NCBI GenBank assembly: GCA_011389515.1
Contig: JAABUA010000030.1
Location: 1 to 37,403, forward strand
Direction: 5' to 3'
DNA from: Desulfobacteraceae bacterium
GTDB lineage: Bacteria > Desulfobacterota > Desulfobacteria > Desulfobacterales > Desulfosalsimonadaceae
Length of the DNA: 37,403 bases
Notes under the pieces: generated by a model
The model's input: the letters and a program-made list of their open reading frames with translations, nothing else
What the model was told of the DNA's origin: nothing
Databases searched by the model: none
Made by a program: the position numbers and the translations under genes
Part shown: piece by piece, positions 19,383-28,241 of the stretch
How the letters are laid out: each line of letters begins with the position of its first letter
Numbering within the stretch: position 1 is the first letter of the stretch

Positions 19383-19565
19383 GAAGTCGCCAAGATTGAT
19401 TTACTCGTAAAAAGCCGTGATCAGAAGGCTTTGAATCACGCCATGGCGTGACAAGATCAAGGCGCGTGCAATTTTTGAAGAATTGATAGTACTTAGCCGT
19501 ACGTGAGATTCTTCAAAAATTGTGCGCAACGCAGATATTGAGCTTTTTGCGAAGTCGTCAAGATT
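19383..19565. repeat. Composite repeat: flanking direct repeats with internal inverted repeat
   Basis: GAAGTCGCCAAGATT (19383-19397) and GAAGTCGTCAAGATT (19551-19565) are a 14/15 direct repeat. Between them TCGTAAAAAG (19405-19414) faces CTTTTTGCGA (19543-19552). The inner arms 19462-19483 and 19508-19527 pair over CAATTTTTGAAGAAT. The layout resembles the 10277-10385 element, which also has AATTTTTC inner arms and a nearby TCGTAAAAAG, so the two may belong to one repeat family. Confidence 0.65.
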
Positions 19566-19636
19566 ATTTTCCCACGAAAATGCCCCTGTTAAAAGAGCGA
19601 AATGCACCCATAATTTTATTTATTGAATTTATTTGC

Positions 19637-19664
19637 TTGCTTTTTTTATAAAAATGGGTATTAT
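19637..19664 (+). promoter_or_regulatory. Candidate promoter of the cold-shock gene
   Basis: TTGCTT (19637-19642) and TATTAT (19659-19664, 5/6 to consensus) are separated by 16 bp in an AT-rich stretch. This predicts a leader of roughly 120 nt before the ATG at 19790. A long structured leader is typical of cold-inducible csp mRNAs. Confidence 0.45.
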
Positions 19665-19680
19665 GAAAATAATCAGTAAA

Positions 19681-19789
19681 GACTCGGGCTTGATTGACGA
19701 GTCGGTTTCATTGAAGGAAGAATCCGTTTTTTTGAATGGTTGCCTCCAGTTTGAGACCTTGAGAAATTTAAGAAAGGAGGAACGGCACC
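19681..19789 (+). promoter_or_regulatory. Structured 5' leader of the cold-shock mRNA
   Basis: GACTCG (19681-19686) pairs with CGAGTC (19698-19703). CCTCC (19743-19747) is an exact complement of the GGAGG Shine-Dalgarno (19776-19780), which lies 9 nt before the start codon. The second pairing could mask or expose the ribosome-binding site as temperature changes. The pairings are read from sequence; the regulatory role is inferred. Confidence 0.4.
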
Positions 19790-19990
19790 ATGAAAAACGG
19801 AACAGTAAAATGGTTTAACGACAGCAAAGGCTTCGGTTTTATCGAGCAGGAAGACGGGCCCGATGTATTTGTTCATTTTTCCGCAATCAATTCAAATGGT
19901 TTTAAATCATTGAGTGAAGGCGACAAAGTGAGCTTTGAAGTCGAGCAGGGACAAAAAGGCCCATCTGCGGTAAATGTAACCGTCGAATAA
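19790..19990 (+). CDS. Cold-shock domain protein (CspA family)
   Basis: A 66-aa single cold-shock domain. RNP1 is KGFGFIEQ and RNP2 is DVFVHFSAI, both on the five-stranded OB fold that binds single-stranded RNA and DNA. The opening [15 protein letters not shown] is classic for the family. Such proteins melt mRNA structure at low temperature or during growth transitions. The start has a strong AAAGGAGG at 9 nt. The gene is monocistronic, bounded by its own leader and a strong terminator. Confidence 0.97.
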   Translation: MKNGTVKWFNDSKGFGFIEQEDGPDVFVHFSAINSNGFKSLSEGDKVSFEVEQGQKGPSAVNVTVE

Positions 19991-20004
19991 CGGCTTTATC
20001 TTTT

Positions 20005-20043
20005 AAAAAGGGTGCTTTTCACGTGAAAAGCACCCTTTTTTTT
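20005..20043. terminator. Strong bidirectional intrinsic terminator
   Basis: A perfect stem AAAAGGGTGCTTTTC / GAAAAGCACCCTTTT around the loop ACGT is followed by a T-run on the plus strand and by a T-run on the minus strand as well. It ends the csp transcript and, from the other side, the transcript of the helicase-nuclease gene whose stop is at 20081. Confidence 0.93.
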
Positions 20044-20080
20044 ATTACAAGCATCTCAAAATTGTCTTTCAGACCCAGCG

Positions 20081-23000
20081 TTATTGCTCCGGCCAGGTAC
20101 ACCAGCCTTTGAACATCGGGAAATACAGGGCTCGCCGGATTTTCCGGCCGGGCTCTTTTTTTTCCATAAGCGCCGCATAAAGAGCCGTCTGCTTGTCATA
20201 GCGCATCCGCTCCTGCGCCATGAAAGCGTCGATTCCGCCGCCCTTGTGTATACCGCTCTTGTAATCGACAATCCAGCGAGTGCCGTTTTGATCGATGAAC
20301 GTACGATCGATCACGACGTAAACCATCCGGTTATCCATCAGCCCCGCCAAGGGATATTCACATTTTCCGCCATGGTGTGGGGAAAGCAGCCAGCGCCCGG
20401 TTTCATCGGCAATCGTCGAATGAAGCGCGGAAACCACCAGGTTGGCCGCCTCATTGACTTGATCCCTTTCCAGGCCCATTGAAATCAGGTTTGCACTGAT
20501 TTTTCCAGCAGCCGCCCTGATCCGGTCTTCATCCCACCCGTTCAGGCCGGTCTCGCAAATATTACGGAGCCACCTGTGAACAACCGTGCCGGTCATTCGC
20601 ACGGTTATGCCCGCCCAATCAAACTTCAATTCATCTGCATACGCCGAACCTGCGGAAATCGCTGCATGCGGTTTTGTAATGCAGACATCTACCGGCGGCG
20701 CAGGCGCCTTCCACCGAGAAAAAAGCCTGCGGATACAGGGATAATCGGGCGGGGATTCTTTTTTTGCCGGATCACCGGAAGCGTCTCCATGGTCCTTTTC
20801 GCCGTCTTTTTGCATATCCCCACCGGTGGAAAGATAAATGTCTTTCACCGCCGGCCACAGGCAATACAGAAGGGAACGCCTGTCCGGGATGGCAGGATCT
20901 CCGGTGTTTATCCGGTTGACGCATCCGGCCAGATGAAGTCGCTTCCGGGTGCGGGTAGCGGCAACATAGAGCAGGCGGCTGGTCTCATGGGCATTTTTTT
21001 CCATGTGCAGGTTTTTTATATAACTGTACGTAGGCTCTTTGCCGCCGCCCGCTTCCGCAATGGGCGCCAAAAGAAGCCCTGCCCGGGACAGGTCTTCATC
21101 CGGCATCTCCTGCCAGAGAAGCAGCCTTTCCGCATCTCCCCTGGGAGCCCTTTCCAACCCCGGAATAATCACCGTTTCAAATTCCAGCCCCTTGGCCTTA
21201 TGGATGGTCATCACCTGAACCAAATCCCCCGATTCCGGGTCAGGATGGGAAAACAGGCGCATCAGTTCGTCTTCAAATGTCCGGTAATCGGCCATGGCGA
21301 AGGATTCGATTCTGCTTTCCAGAAAATCGAAAAATGCGGATGCGTCGGTTATATCCCCTTCCGTTACACAAGCCGGACCCCCAAGTGCCGTCCATGTTTT
21401 TTCCACCAGCCACCGGAGAGAAAGTCTCCCGCGCATGCCCATCGCCCGTTTCAATACCGGAAGTATTCTTTCAAGCCGCAGCCGACCGTCGCCGGACATT
21501 TGAGACAACCGTTCCGGATCGCATATGAGATCATATATCGTGTTTTCATGATCCTCGCCTGCAAGAGCGAACAGGTCGTCAAGCAGGAGACCGCACCATG
21601 GTCCGCGCAGCAGTGCCAGCCAGGCCACTCGGTCGGCCGGATGAGACAGGGCGCGGGTAAGGGCCGTCAAATCGGAAATTACCGGTCTTTGCCCCAGGGC
21701 ATCGATTTCCACAGCCTTGTAACGGATGTGTGACCGCCTGAGGACCGGCAGGATGTTTTTCAAATGCGAACGGCTGCGGACCAGAATCGCGATGCTGCCT
21801 TCAGGATTCATGCGGCGAGCGTTCAAAATGCACTCCACCACCGTTTCAGCGACGCGAAAATCGTCCCCATCGATGATGGGGTGCACGCTTACCGCAGGGG
21901 AGCAACCTTTGGGATGGACCGCCTCGCAGGGAGAATAGGCAACCGCGCCGGTTGCAGGATCATTATTTCCCGGAAACACCCTCTCAAATGTCTTGTTCAC
22001 CCAATCGACAATCCCTCCCTCAGACCTGAAGTTTGCGGCAAGGGTCAGCCCTTTGAGTGGCAGGTGCGTGCCCAGCCCCCCCTCCCACGCCTTTAAAAAG
22101 AGCCCTACCTCGGCCTCCCGGAAACTGTAAATGGACTGCATGGGATCGCCAACGGCAAAAAAGGTCTTCCCGTCGCCGGGCGTCCATCCGGCGGTAAGCT
22201 TCAAGAGCAGTTCAAACTGGCTGATACTGGTGTCCTGAAATTCATCCACCAATACATGGTGAATTGAGTAATCCAGCAGCAGGGCAAGATCCGAAGGCGC
22301 CTCCGCCTCCCCCAGGGCGGATTCCGCCCGAAGGGCTATTTCCGTAAAATCGACACCGCCGTATTTCCCAAAAACAAGATGAAGATGCGCAAGGGAAAGC
22401 TTAAGGATTTCAAACATCGCTTCCACCAGGTGCCACTGCTCGTCCGTATAATACGGCTCCGGGAGCAGGCGAACGGCATGAAGGGCGGCGGCAAATGCTT
22501 CACAATCGGCGATTTCGGATAAAAGCGCCTTGAATTCAGATTTTTGGTGCGCAAAATATGCCTTGCCCTGTTTCTCCCCGGAAGACGGGTCCGCTCCCGT
22601 TGGAAAGCCGATGCGCGCGTCCGCGTTTTTTCTGAACGCGCCGCTTTTCGTCAACAGAAGTTCGGCAATACCCTTCCACGTTTCCAGTTCATCCGGTATG
22701 CATTCCGGGATTGTCTTCATTTCCAGACATGCGCATATTTTCGACCCCGGAGAACGTGAAAAAAGGTTCTTTGCGGCAAACCGGGCCGCCTCCGGAAGCC
22801 TTTGGACAACAGCCGCCGGCATGTGCGTACGAATCCGTAAAAGGGCTTTTTCAATTACACCGCTCAAGGTGTTTTCAAGACTTTCCCGTTGAAGCCGCTT
22901 ATCTGAAGCATTCACAACGTGCCTCAACCACTGGTCCCTGCGCGACAGCATTTCGGCAATCAACGTCTCGACCTTGCCGATGTTGTTATCCATGTGCCGG

Positions 23001-23536
23001 ATAAGGGCTTCAACGGCATCGGACCAGTCCGCTGCCGATTCAAGTTCCATCACGGTATTCGCAGCCGCTTCCCGGTAAAGGGGCGCGGCATACTCCCTGA
23101 TTTGCGGCTGCATGCCGAATCCCGAGAGAATCGGCATCTGCCGGGTCAGGGAAGCACAGAGCGAATCAATGGTGGAAATTCTCAATCGGGCAGGATTTTG
23201 CATGATGTGCCAGCCATGCATATCGTTTTGCCTGCGGACGTTTCGGGCAAGCTGCCACGTTACTTTTTCATGCGGTGTTTCCGGCGGATCATTTGACCCC
23301 GCTCGCTTCAATGCCTGAAGCACCCTTTCCTTCATTTCCGCTGATGCTTTTCGCGTAAACGTAATGGCGATGATTTCCTCTGGAGATCCGACCCCTGCAA
23401 GCAACGACAGGTAGCGCTGTATCAGCAGACCCGTTTTTCCGCTGCCCGCCGGCGCCTGCACAATAAAAGACGCCTCCGGATTCAATGCCTCCCGGCGCGC
23501 ATCCGCATCCGGTATTTTCATGGATTGAATATTCAT
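20081..23536 (-). CDS. UvrD/RecB-type helicase-nuclease (AddA-like)
   Basis: A 1151-aa superfamily 1A helicase joined to a C-terminal PD-(D/E)XK nuclease. Walker A is APAGSGKTGLL (residues 28-38) and ITFTRKASAEMKERV follows. The Walker B/motif II DEFQDTS is near residue 430, MTIHKAKGLEFETVIIPG is motif V and YVAATRTRKRLHLAG is motif VI. The nuclease motif IDRTF...WIVDYKS is near residues 1075-1095. Together with the product of the upstream gene it should process double-strand DNA ends for RecA-mediated recombination. The ATG at 23536 (or Met6) lies 25 bp after the stop of its partner. It is closer to AddA than to RecB because the partner is AddB-like and no RecC or RecD gene is present. Confidence 0.9.
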   Translation of the reverse strand: MNIQSMKIPDADARREALNPEASFIVQAPAGSGKTGLLIQRYLSLLAGVGSPEEIIAITFTRKASAEMKERVLQALKRAGSNDPPETPHEKVTWQLARNVRRQNDMHGWHIMQNPARLRISTIDSLCASLTRQMPILSGFGMQPQIREYAAPLYREAAANTVMELESAADWSDAVEALIRHMDNNIGKVETLIAEMLSRRDQWLRHVVNASDKRLQRESLENTLSGVIEKALLRIRTHMPAAVVQRLPEAARFAAKNLFSRSPGSKICACLEMKTIPECIPDELETWKGIAELLLTKSGAFRKNADARIGFPTGADPSSGEKQGKAYFAHQKSEFKALLSEIADCEAFAAALHAVRLLPEPYYTDEQWHLVEAMFEILKLSLAHLHLVFGKYGGVDFTEIALRAESALGEAEAPSDLALLLDYSIHHVLVDEFQDTSISQFELLLKLTAGWTPGDGKTFFAVGDPMQSIYSFREAEVGLFLKAWEGGLGTHLPLKGLTLAANFRSEGGIVDWVNKTFERVFPGNNDPATGAVAYSPCEAVHPKGCSPAVSVHPIIDGDDFRVAETVVECILNARRMNPEGSIAILVRSRSHLKNILPVLRRSHIRYKAVEIDALGQRPVISDLTALTRALSHPADRVAWLALLRGPWCGLLLDDLFALAGEDHENTIYDLICDPERLSQMSGDGRLRLERILPVLKRAMGMRGRLSLRWLVEKTWTALGGPACVTEGDITDASAFFDFLESRIESFAMADYRTFEDELMRLFSHPDPESGDLVQVMTIHKAKGLEFETVIIPGLERAPRGDAERLLLWQEMPDEDLSRAGLLLAPIAEAGGGKEPTYSYIKNLHMEKNAHETSRLLYVAATRTRKRLHLAGCVNRINTGDPAIPDRRSLLYCLWPAVKDIYLSTGGDMQKDGEKDHGDASGDPAKKESPPDYPCIRRLFSRWKAPAPPVDVCITKPHAAISAGSAYADELKFDWAGITVRMTGTVVHRWLRNICETGLNGWDEDRIRAAAGKISANLISMGLERDQVNEAANLVVSALHSTIADETGRWLLSPHHGGKCEYPLAGLMDNRMVYVVIDRTFIDQNGTRWIVDYKSGIHKGGGIDAFMAQERMRYDKQTALYAALMEKKEPGRKIRRALYFPMFKGWCTWPEQ

Positions 23537-23561
23537 ATCACACCCGGGCTTTCCGCCCCTT

Positions 23562-26288
23562 CTATGCCTTTACGAGTCCCATTTCCAGCAGCTCATGGAT
23601 CCTGCAGACCGGTTTAAGATGGCAATAGCGGCAACTTTTATGAATCGATACCGGTGATACCGGCGCATACCCATGGAAAAGCTCCTCTGCAAGGGCCTCC
23701 AATCCGGCCTTCCAAAAATCGACGATGTCTTTTATACAGCCAAACCGGCTATAACCCTCTCCGCTATCCGCAACGGCCTTTATACCGTTTACAATGGATT
23801 CATCGTCTGCAATACCGATGTATTTCATATCCCCCTTTTTGACCCTGGCAAAAAAAACGCCTGCCGGGATATTGTCCAGCGCCAGACAATAGAGCGGCAG
23901 CTGGGGCTCTGCAATCCGGTCGGCAAACCAGTCTTTTACGGACACGTCTCCGCTTTTGTAGTCGATGATCACCTGCCTGCCGTTCTCAAGACGTTCGATC
24001 CGGTCCGCAAATGTATGGAGCCGGATATTTCCGACGTGCACACTCAAGCCACACTCTGTACCGATCACTTCAAAAAAAGAACGCGCTGCATCCTGTTCAA
24101 GCCATTGCATGACAAGCGCTTCAAGTCGTTGCTTTTCAATGCCGGCAAACCGGCCGGTAAAAATCCGGGGACGCCCTTTTGCCATGGCCGATATGGCCTC
24201 TGTGACGGATTCTGAAACCATCTCCCATAGCTCATTTTGCTTTTGCGCAATTAACTGCCTGTGATTGCCGATCTTCTGCCATACCAGTTCCAGCACCTTG
24301 TGGACCAGCATGCCTCGGTCTGCAGCATCAATTCCGGGAACCGGGAAATCGAGCGGTCTTGCCCCCAGGCGATATTGAACAAAAGCGCTGAAAGGGCATG
24401 CGGCCTGGGATTTGACCACGCCGGTTCCCCCGGGAATTTTTTCTCCTTGTTCAAAGGGAGGGCCCGATACGTCTGTAAACGCTTCCAAATCTCCCGCAGC
24501 CGACAGAAGAAACCGGTAATCTTTCGAAACGGGCTGATCCGCATTGAACAGGACTTCCGGCAGGTGATCGATCAGGGCGCTGGGAAACAGCGGACTGTCC
24601 CCGGAAACAGCCGGACGGCTGACAACCACCTCGCATGCGCATGCCATCAGGCGTCGGGTAATATTTCGGGCGAATTCGAGTTCACGCGCTGCCGTGGCGC
24701 GGGGCAGTTTATGGTATCGTTGCAGGGGCATCGGGATAAAGGGATTGGGAGCCGGCGGCCGGGGCCACGCATCCGAGGTAAAACCGGTTATCCAAACCGC
24801 ATCAAACTGACTACCCGCCGCTTCCAGCAGCCCCATGATCTGTAAACCGGCATCTTCCGTTTCCGGCTGAAACAATGTTTCTTCAAGCAGACGCTTTACC
24901 ATGCTTTCCGCCCGTCTGAAAGACAGGCCGGATGAGACTTCTGCCACGGCCGCAAACCGGATCAGGGCATTCTGCCAGGCTTCATGGGTCTGATATTCAT
25001 CACTGTCGAGGGATTGATCCCCCGGCCAGCCGAAGGCATCGAGCATCGCGGAAAATGTCATACACCATGCCGACGGCGACTGGATATCCGGCATATCCAG
25101 GCATATTCTTTCAAAGACCTCAAGGCTCTTGCACCACACCGGACAGATATAACCGCCTGATGCCGCATCGCCATTTTTGGTTTTCATGGTCCTGAATATC
25201 TGAATAAGCGGCATCCGGACCTGCTTGCTTTTCCGGATAAGAACGTCGGCGCGCGCCCGCAGGGTCATCTCCCTTGCAGCGCCTTTTGTATAAGGAGAAA
25301 GCAGAAGTTCGCCAACCGTTGCCGTTTCCGGATGATCCTTGACCATATCAAGGATGGTTATGGCGCTTCTGACCAGGGGGTACGCTGAAAGCGGCCTTCC
25401 CATGGAAATGTTATACGCCGGTGTTTCCACAGGCTGCACGGAAATCATGGAGGAAGGGTGCAGGACTTCTTCAAATATTCGGCACACGGTATCCCGGCTC
25501 TGCGATAATGCGCCGCTGATGATCCCTATTCGCTCTGCGGGGTTTCGCTCCATCCTTGCCCGGGCCCATTTCGCAGCAGCCTCCAGTTCCATTTGTTCGT
25601 CTGCAAGAACGGTTCGCACGGCGCTGCCCGCAAGGGAAGGAAATGCCTGCATACACGTTGTAACCCCATTTAAGGCCAGTGCTTCCATTACCTCTTTTGC
25701 CTGCGGGGAAAAATCGTCAAACCCATAGAAAATAACGACTTCAGCGATGCACGCACGACCTTTGCCAAACATATCCCTGACAGTATCTGCCAGGCGGGCG
25801 CGATCCATCCAGTTGCCTCTACGACAACGGTTTTCAAATTCCCTTGACCATGAAGCGAATGCCGCCGCATCGACTGCCGCCCACAAGGGCCCTGCATCAA
25901 TGGGAATGCGCCACTCAACGCATAACTGACGGGCCTGATCCGCCATTCGGGCGATCGCAGCGGGCCGGAAAAGCATCTTGTGCGAGGCGTCATTTTCGAT
26001 GATCTTTTCCCACAGGACTTGCTCCTGGAGGGGTCGCAGCAGCACCGGGGCTTCCTTCCCGCCTTCCGAATCGATATGAACAGTGCTTTCCTCCAGGCAT
26101 CGTTCAAGCCAGGACCTATAAGGAAGGATATCCGGCGTTTCCCAGGCCGAAAGTCCCGATTCAACCTGTTTTTGACCGTAACGGCCCATGGCGTATTTTG
26201 TCAGCCTTCGGTTTACGGTGACCAGGGTTGCTCCCTGTTTCAGCATTTCGTGGACTTGCCGCTCTGAAAGCGTTTCCATGGTTTGCAT
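23562..26288 (-). CDS. AddB-like PD-(D/E)XK nuclease (probable DNA repair protein)
   Basis: The protein is ~908 aa from the Met at 26288. The frame is open to 26456, but the extra 56 residues are basic, low in homology and overlap the divergent gene's upstream region. The N-terminus has GATLVTVNRRLTKYAM, which in this subgroup replaces a functional Walker A, so it is probably a structural helicase-like scaffold. The C-terminal nuclease has QVIIDYKSGD near residue 775 and QLPLYCLAL. Four cysteines, one in AACPFSAF near residue 630 and three in CRYCHLKPVC near 886, form the AddB-type iron-sulfur staple. It matches the ~900-aa AddB-related family described as probable DNA repair proteins. It is first in an operon with the AddA-like gene. 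Confidence 0.87.
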   Translation of the reverse strand: MQTMETLSERQVHEMLKQGATLVTVNRRLTKYAMGRYGQKQVESGLSAWETPDILPYRSWLERCLEESTVHIDSEGGKEAPVLLRPLQEQVLWEKIIENDASHKMLFRPAAIARMADQARQLCVEWRIPIDAGPLWAAVDAAAFASWSREFENRCRRGNWMDRARLADTVRDMFGKGRACIAEVVIFYGFDDFSPQAKEVMEALALNGVTTCMQAFPSLAGSAVRTVLADEQMELEAAAKWARARMERNPAERIGIISGALSQSRDTVCRIFEEVLHPSSMISVQPVETPAYNISMGRPLSAYPLVRSAITILDMVKDHPETATVGELLLSPYTKGAAREMTLRARADVLIRKSKQVRMPLIQIFRTMKTKNGDAASGGYICPVWCKSLEVFERICLDMPDIQSPSAWCMTFSAMLDAFGWPGDQSLDSDEYQTHEAWQNALIRFAAVAEVSSGLSFRRAESMVKRLLEETLFQPETEDAGLQIMGLLEAAGSQFDAVWITGFTSDAWPRPPAPNPFIPMPLQRYHKLPRATAARELEFARNITRRLMACACEVVVSRPAVSGDSPLFPSALIDHLPEVLFNADQPVSKDYRFLLSAAGDLEAFTDVSGPPFEQGEKIPGGTGVVKSQAACPFSAFVQYRLGARPLDFPVPGIDAADRGMLVHKVLELVWQKIGNHRQLIAQKQNELWEMVSESVTEAISAMAKGRPRIFTGRFAGIEKQRLEALVMQWLEQDAARSFFEVIGTECGLSVHVGNIRLHTFADRIERLENGRQVIIDYKSGDVSVKDWFADRIAEPQLPLYCLALDNIPAGVFFARVKKGDMKYIGIADDESIVNGIKAVADSGEGYSRFGCIKDIVDFWKAGLEALAEELFHGYAPVSPVSIHKSCRYCHLKPVCRIHELLEMGLVKA

Positions 26289-26515
26289 AAATGATCCGGT
26301 TGCTTCGGATTGATTCTGCGGGGCGGTTTTTTTATGAAACAAGCGTACCATATATCGACTGCCGGAAGAATCATAAAAAGGCGTTTGCGGAGTGAAATGG
26401 CCGGACATATCGCCTGCCTCCGTCACTTGCTGAAATTTCCGTTTATTTTTTCTCATAAATATGGTACGCGGAAAAACCGTAAAAACAAAAAAGAAGTTAT
26501 CATCGGAATAACAGT

Positions 26516-26542
26516 GGCAACCGGGGCAACCGGGGCAACCGG
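26516..26542. repeat. Three perfect tandem copies of a 9-bp unit
   Basis: GGCAACCGG is repeated three times without mismatch, 29 bp before the preferred start codon of the PLP decarboxylase. If translation began further upstream it would encode ATGATG-type residues, but no family member is known to me with such an N-terminus. It may be a regulator-binding array or simple slippage repeat. Confidence 0.6.
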
Positions 26543-26570
26543 CACTTTAAACGAAAGACATCTGGGATCA

Positions 26571-28241
26571 ATGACGAACATCGGGGCAGACAGCAGCAGG
26601 ATAAACAACAGGAAAACATCCAAAAAAGAACTGGTTGCCGACTGGGACCACCTGATGCGGGTTTTTCTGCGGCCGGAAGACGATGCCAGCCGGCAGACCC
26701 TGATCAAGTACATGGAGCAGATGCTTTTCGGTCTGCACGAATTTTTGAAAAAGCACGTGGGCATTACCGAGGCCAAAAGCCTCAAAGATCTTTCCCGGCA
26801 TTTCGAGAATGCGGTCATCAGCGAAGGGCCCGAAAAAAAGCTTGCCGACGTCATCACCTGCCTGATCCGGGAAATCGCCCCCCATGCGGTAAACGTGGCA
26901 TCACCCTATTTTGTGGGTCACATGACATCCGCAATCCCGTTTTTCATGGTTCACCTCAAAACCATCGTCTCCGCCCTGAACCAGAACGTGGTCAAAGTGG
27001 AGACATCAAAGGTTGTATCGGTGATCGAAAAACAGGTCATCGCCAAGATCCACAACATGATATACCGCCGGGGGGGGCAATTCTACGATGAGCATGTCCA
27101 GAACACAGAAACCACCCTGGGTATTTTCACCGAAGGGGGAACCACCGCCAATCTGACCGCCCTGTGGATGGCACGAAACGCCCGGTTTGCCCCAAAAGAC
27201 GGGTTTGCAGGTATTGAAGTGGAAGGGGTTCCTGCGGCATTTGCCGCTTACGGGGTCGACCGGTGCGTGATTCTGGCCTCGCGTCTGGCACATTATTCCC
27301 TTCGAAAATCCGCAGGCGTGCTGGGGCTCGGAAACAACTGCGTCATTCCCATTGAAACCGATGCAGACTATCGAATAGACATTGCGGCCCTTGAGAAAAC
27401 CATAAAGCAGATTCAATCGGAAAGCCGCCGCACATGCATTCTTGCAATCGTGGGTATTGCCGGCGCAACGGAAACGGGAACCGTTGACCCGCTGGCCCGG
27501 ATCGCGGAAATATCCGCGGAACATAAAATCCATTTCCATGTGGATGCCGCGTGGGGCGGACCTACGCTGTTCTCGAAACAATATCGGCATCTTTTGGACG
27601 GCATCCAGCACTCCGATTCCGTCACCATTGACGGGCACAAGCAGTTCTACATGCCCATGACCTGCGGCATGCTGTACGTAAAAGATCCCGCAATACCGGA
27701 CGTCATCGCCTACCATTCCAATTACGTAAACCGAAGGGGGAGTGTGGATCTTGGGATCAAATCGCTTTCCGGCTCCAGGGAGGCCAATTCACTGGTTCTT
27801 GATTGCGCGCTTAAAATAATGGGGGCAAATGGGTATGCCCTGCTGATTAATCACGGTATCGAAACCGCCCGGGCATTTGCTGAAGAAATTCAAAAAAGGG
27901 ATGATTTCCAACTGGTAACATCCCCTGTGCTCAACATCCTGACCTACCGGTTCTGCCCCAGCCGGACGCAAAAAAAACTTGCCGCTGCAAGCACTGCGGA
28001 AAAAGAAAAAATCAATTCTGCTTTAAACGTCATCAACCGGGATCTGCAGCGGCTTCAGCGGGAAGCGGGAAACAGCTTCGTTTCCCGTACAACACTCCGG
28101 CAGAATGTGTTTTCTCCCTGCGAAATCGTGGTTCTCAGAAGCGTTATCATGAATCCCATGACCGATATCGGTATTTTACGGGAAATCCTCGACGAACAGG
28201 AGCAGATCGCGAGAAACCATCTCTGGGAACTGCCGGACTAA
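26571..28241 (+). CDS. PLP-dependent decarboxylase, PanP-like (aspartate 1-decarboxylase / glutamate decarboxylase family)
   Basis: A group II PLP decarboxylase of ~556 aa from the ATG at 26571. The frame extends to 26310, but the added residues overlap repeats and the divergent nuclease gene. The cofactor region includes HVDAAWGGPTLFS (Asp contacting the PLP nitrogen) and the Schiff-base lysine K357 in TIDGHKQFYMP. SPYFVGHMTSAIPFFM and TEGGTTANLTALW are typical of the PanP branch. That branch decarboxylates aspartate to beta-alanine for pantothenate and CoA synthesis, replacing PanD. Glutamate or another acidic amino acid cannot be excluded. It overlaps iorB tail-to-tail by 4 bp. Confidence 0.85.
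   Translation: MTNIGADSSRINNRKTSKKELVADWDHLMRVFLRPEDDASRQTLIKYMEQMLFGLHEFLKKHVGITEAKSLKDLSRHFENAVISEGPEKKLADVITCLIREIAPHAVNVASPYFVGHMTSAIPFFMVHLKTIVSALNQNVVKVETSKVVSVIEKQVIAKIHNMIYRRGGQFYDEHVQNTETTLGIFTEGGTTANLTALWMARNARFAPKDGFAGIEVEGVPAAFAAYGVDRCVILASRLAHYSLRKSAGVLGLGNNCVIPIETDADYRIDIAALEKTIKQIQSESRRTCILAIVGIAGATETGTVDPLARIAEISAEHKIHFHVDAAWGGPTLFSKQYRHLLDGIQHSDSVTIDGHKQFYMPMTCGMLYVKDPAIPDVIAYHSNYVNRRGSVDLGIKSLSGSREANSLVLDCALKIMGANGYALLINHGIETARAFAEEIQKRDDFQLVTSPVLNILTYRFCPSRTQKKLAAASTAEKEKINSALNVINRDLQRLQREAGNSFVSRTTLRQNVFSPCEIVVLRSVIMNPMTDIGILREILDEQEQIARNHLWELPD

Larger units (their letters stand above)
19162..19658. other. Repeat-rich intergenic region upstream of the cold-shock gene
   Basis: No gene is visible. 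The stretch holds a TCGTAAAAAA module at 19224-19233, a 98-bp palindrome (19275-19372) and a second repeat element (19383-19565). It continues into an AT-rich stretch that includes the cold-shock promoter. The short frames in it lack ribosome-binding sites and homology. Confidence 0.65.

Noticed and set aside
19633-19818. 61-codon frame overlapping the csp leader
   Set aside because: It covers the csp promoter, leader and start in another frame and has no similarity to known proteins.
20576-21733. 385-codon plus-strand frame opposite the AddA-like gene
   Set aside because: Long antisense shadow caused by codon bias in the helicase; Arg/Pro/His/Cys-rich, no domain.
26289-26456. 56-residue N-terminal extension of the AddB-like gene
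   Set aside because: Basic, low-complexity residues without homology; the Met at 26288 gives the ~900-aa length of the family.
26310-26570. 87-residue N-terminal extension of the PanP-like gene
   Set aside because: It overlaps the divergent gene's 5' region and a 9-bp tandem repeat; family-like sequence begins only after the ATG at 26571.
27006-27716. 236-codon minus-strand frame opposite the PLP decarboxylase
   Set aside because: Antisense shadow over the conserved cofactor region; no protein family recognised.
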